Shown here piece by piece: positions 11,842 through 13,855 of a DNA stretch of 13,855 bases. Under the pieces are notes generated by a model. It did not search any database. It worked only from the letters and a program-made list of their open reading frames with translations, and was not told the DNA's origin. Each line of letters begins with the position of its first letter. Position 1 is the stretch's first letter. The DNA comes from Synergistaceae bacterium (GTDB lineage: Bacteria; Synergistota; Synergistia; Synergistales; Aminobacteriaceae): positions 1 to 13,855 of the forward strand of contig JAFSNU010000039.1 in assembly GCA_017447325.1 (NCBI GenBank). Reading direction: 5' to 3'. Position numbers and translations under genes: made by a program.

Positions 11842-12474
11842 TTATTTTATCCGCGCAAGGCTGCTCTGTCCAGCATAGACTTGATCGCCGAGCTTCACGC
11901 ATAAATTTAAATCATTATTTAATTTCGGAAGATAAACGTCAACGCGTGAGCCGAGCTTTATCATTCCGTAACGCTCGCCTAAATTTAATTTGTCGCCTAT
12001 TCTTAATCTGCAAACTATGCGCCGCGCAACTAAGCCCGCTATCTGTGTCATTAATATATTGCCGTGTTCAGTCTCGAGGCCGACAAAATTTCTCTCGTTA
12101 ATCTCCGAAGCTTTAGGCGCGAATGCCGCAACTTTTTTGCCCGGCACATACTCAAGAAATTTCACAGTCCCAGCACACGGAGCTCTATTAACGTGAACAC
12201 TAAACAAATTCATGAAAATTCCAATCTTCACAGCCTCGCCCGTGAACTCGTGATTAGCTTCAGAAATTTCGACAATCTTTCCGTCCGCCGGCGACACAAA
12301 ATTAAACTCATCGCCTTTATACTCCGCCTCGCGCTCAGGGTCTCTAAAAAACCAGATTACTATTAAAGTAATCACGCCCAAAATCACAGCCGGTATATAA
12401 TTTACAAATGCAAACGCCGCTGTGACTAAAACTAAAAACGCTATAGTAAAAATTCCGTCCCGTGCTATCTTCAT
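11842..12474 (-). CDS. psd: Phosphatidylserine decarboxylase proenzyme, short form
   Basis: Psd removes CO2 from phosphatidylserine to give phosphatidylethanolamine, using a pyruvoyl group made by self-cleavage. The 210-residue length is that of the short Psd type. Two hydrophobic segments (about 8-40) anchor it; FFRDPERE (42-49) and SPADGKIVEI (61-70) follow. Likely processing residues are Asp63, His94 in FSVHVNRAP and Ser176 in KLGSRVDVYLP; cleavage is expected between Gly175 and Ser176, leaving a C-terminal alpha chain of 35 residues. QIAGLVARRIVC (144-155) is also typical. Archaetidylserine decarboxylases share this form, but a bacterial pssA neighbour makes Psd likely. The gene starts 31 nt after the gyrA stop without a visible Shine-Dalgarno in the AT-only gap. 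Confidence 0.95.
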   Translation of the reverse strand: MKIARDGIFTIAFLVLVTAAFAFVNYIPAVILGVITLIVIWFFRDPEREAEYKGDEFNFVSPADGKIVEISEANHEFTGEAVKIGIFMNLFSVHVNRAPCAGTVKFLEYVPGKKVAAFAPKASEINERNFVGLETEHGNILMTQIAGLVARRIVCRLRIGDKLNLGERYGMIKLGSRVDVYLPKLNNDLNLCVKLGDQVYAGQSSLARIK

Positions 12475-12505
12475 CTTATTATAAATAAATATTTTAAATA
12501 TAAAA

Positions 12506-13855
12506 TTATAAATTTAAACTTAACGTCGCGTCATCGCTTTTAGGCTCTTTAACTTCAGACTCAGGCTCAGTCTCGCTCTCGTCAACGCGCACTACGCTGT
12601 AGCCTACAATGCTGTCGTCCTCGCCGGGCCGGACTAAAATATTTCCCATCGTGATGCGTCCGCTCGACGGAGTGTCTTTAACGGCAATCCTTATCATTCT
12701 GCCGCGCTGAGTTATTGCGACAATCTCGTCGGTCTCTTTAACAGAATTGCTGCAAATTAAACGGCCGGTCTTCTGCGAAATATTCATTGCAGTAACGCCG
12801 CTCGTTGCTCTGTGATGAGCAGTGAACTCGTCGAAGCGCGTCCGCTTGCCCAAGCCCCGCTCGCTCAAGAATAACACCTGCTCGTCCGGCTTGACAACGC
12901 TGCAGCTCAAAATTCTGTCGTTCATGCCCAACTTCATAGCCGTAACGCCCCGCGCAGTTCGAGACAACGGCCTGAACTCCTTTTCCGACACTCTTAAAGC
13001 CTTAGCCTCCTGCGTCACTAACAACAAATCATCCTCGCCGCTCGTTAAACAAATCTGCGCGATCTCGTCGCCCGGGTCAAGCATGATAACGCGCTTCGGC
13101 CTGTTATTCTCCGTTAAATCTTTTACGGTCACGCGCTTTGCAATCGCATTTTTAGTGATAAAGAACGCGTACTCCCAGCCCGACGAAACTCCAGATGCTA
13201 ACGTAACGACATTCTCGCCCTCTTCAAGCGGAAGCAAACGCGAAATCTGCTTGCCCTTGCCCGTCCGCGTCTCAGGTATGACATGGCCTCGCAACGTCAT
13301 AACGCGGCCTTTGTTCGTGAAGAAAAATAAATCGTTTAAAGTATTAGTCACGCATAAAGCCGATATTGCATCTTCAGCTTGAACGCTCGCGCCCTTGCGC
13401 CCTTTTCCGCCCCTGCCTTGCAGAGCATAACCGGCCAAGTCCTGACGCTTCAAAAATCCGTCCCGCGACAACGTCACAACTATATCAACATTCGGTATCA
13501 TGTCGTCGTCCGCGATCTCTTCATAACTATCTATAATCTCAGTGCGCCTCTCGTCTCCGAATTTCGCGCCGAGCTCTTTCAACTCGTCATGAATGACTTG
13601 ATCTAAAACATCAGCATTATTTAAAATATTATTAAAATTCGCAATGCTTAATAATAAATCTGACTTCTCGCTGCTTAACTTGTCGCGCTCTAAACCCGTC
13701 AGTCTTTGCAGTCTCATATCTAATATAGCCTGAGCCTGAAGATCCGTAAAATTATTTTTTACTAAATTCTCGCGGGCTTCCTGCGCCGTCTTGGCAGCTC
13801 TAATAAAATTAATTATATTATCTATATCGTCAAGGGCTTTAATCAATCCTTCGAC
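12506..13855 (-). CDS. gyrA: DNA gyrase subunit A, C-terminal part (start beyond window)
   Basis: The frame is open to the right edge (VEGLIKALDDID), so the ATG-like start inside the window (a TTG at 13846) is not the true one. About 450 residues are present. They cover the end of the breakage-reunion domain with its coiled coil (QAQAILDMRLQRLTGLERDKL, FGDERRTEI) and the six-bladed DNA-wrapping propeller, with blade motifs such as NKGRVMTL, KNAIAKRV, ERGLGKRTRF and QRGRMIRI. The GyrA box, which distinguishes GyrA from ParC, is present as QGRGGKG (nt 13400-13420), a variant of QRRGGKG. The protein ends in an acidic tail (DESETEPESEVKEP). The active-site tyrosine lies outside the window. It is followed by psd after 31 nt with no hairpin, so psd and pssA may be co-transcribed with gyrA. 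Confidence 0.96.
   Translation of the reverse strand, partial: VEGLIKALDDIDNIINFIRAAKTAQEARENLVKNNFTDLQAQAILDMRLQRLTGLERDKLSSEKSDLLLSIANFNNILNNADVLDQVIHDELKELGAKFGDERRTEIIDSYEEIADDDMIPNVDIVVTLSRDGFLKRQDLAGYALQGRGGKGRKGASVQAEDAISALCVTNTLNDLFFFTNKGRVMTLRGHVIPETRTGKGKQISRLLPLEEGENVVTLASGVSSGWEYAFFITKNAIAKRVTVKDLTENNRPKRVIMLDPGDEIAQICLTSGEDDLLLVTQEAKALRVSEKEFRPLSRTARGVTAMKLGMNDRILSCSVVKPDEQVLFLSERGLGKRTRFDEFTAHHRATSGVTAMNISQKTGRLICSNSVKETDEIVAITQRGRMIRIAVKDTPSSGRITMGNILVRPGEDDSIVGYSVVRVDESETEPESEVKEPKSDDATLSLNL

Noticed and set aside
99..13606. Many long open frames opposite the real genes (for example 4979-5497 plus, 12822-13382 plus)
   Set aside because: They lie wholly antisense to well-recognised genes, have low-complexity Ser-rich translations and lack ribosome-binding sites.
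1..13855. Search for a defence island, prophage, transposon or other novel multi-gene system
   Set aside because: All large genes but two are recognised housekeeping or metabolic families in common order; no integrase, transposase, toxin-antitoxin pair or terminal repeat is visible.

Overview
The window is a block of bacterial housekeeping genes. Coding DNA is of moderate GC, and the spacers consist almost entirely of A and T. Almost everything reads on the minus strand; only two genes (2387-4181) are on the plus strand. The gene order rplU-prp-rpmA-obg-nadD-LCP-rsfS, the cleavable N-terminal extension on L27 with its protease Prp, and PE-type lipid genes (pssA, psd) together suggest an anaerobic bacterium of the Synergistota or a Firmicutes-like lineage. 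Synergistota is my best guess, but it is inferred from gene order and protein style, not proven.

Layout from left to right. 1-2270 (minus): a cluster of a YchF-like GTPase, a HAD phosphatase overlapping it by 8 nt, and the N-terminal part of a DUF255/YyaL thioredoxin-fold protein that runs off the left edge. 2271-2386: an AT-only divergent spacer with helically phased A-tracts. 2387-4181 (plus): an AbgA-like M20 amidohydrolase and a small two-TM protein of unknown function. A bidirectional terminator at about 4201-4240 separates these from a convergent secreted helical protein of unknown function (4240-5478, minus).

5593-10497 (minus) is the ribosome-assembly superoperon. Read in the direction of transcription it is rplU (L21), prp (L27-trimming protease), rpmA (L27), obg (50S assembly GTPase), nadD (NAD synthesis), a LytR-CpsA-Psr cell-wall ligase, and, after a hairpin, rsfS (ribosome silencing). 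The genes link large-subunit assembly and its shut-off to NAD supply and envelope growth. The 507-nt spacer upstream of rplU holds a good promoter (TTGACT-17-TAAAAT) with an A-tract UP-like region, a possible second promoter, a structured leader, small direct and inverted repeats, and the pssA terminator.

11005-13855 (minus): the C-terminal part of gyrA (its start lies beyond the right edge), then psd and pssA, which carry out the two successive steps from CDP-diacylglycerol to phosphatidylethanolamine (pssA product is the psd substrate).

I see no defence system, mobile element, CRISPR array, tRNA or rRNA. The most interesting signals are small and regulatory: a strong Shine-Dalgarno of the LCP gene that is 37 nt from its start but would be brought to 8 nt by an intervening hairpin, competing stems in the rplU leader, repeated in-frame AAT (Asn) runs, and two unrecognised envelope proteins.
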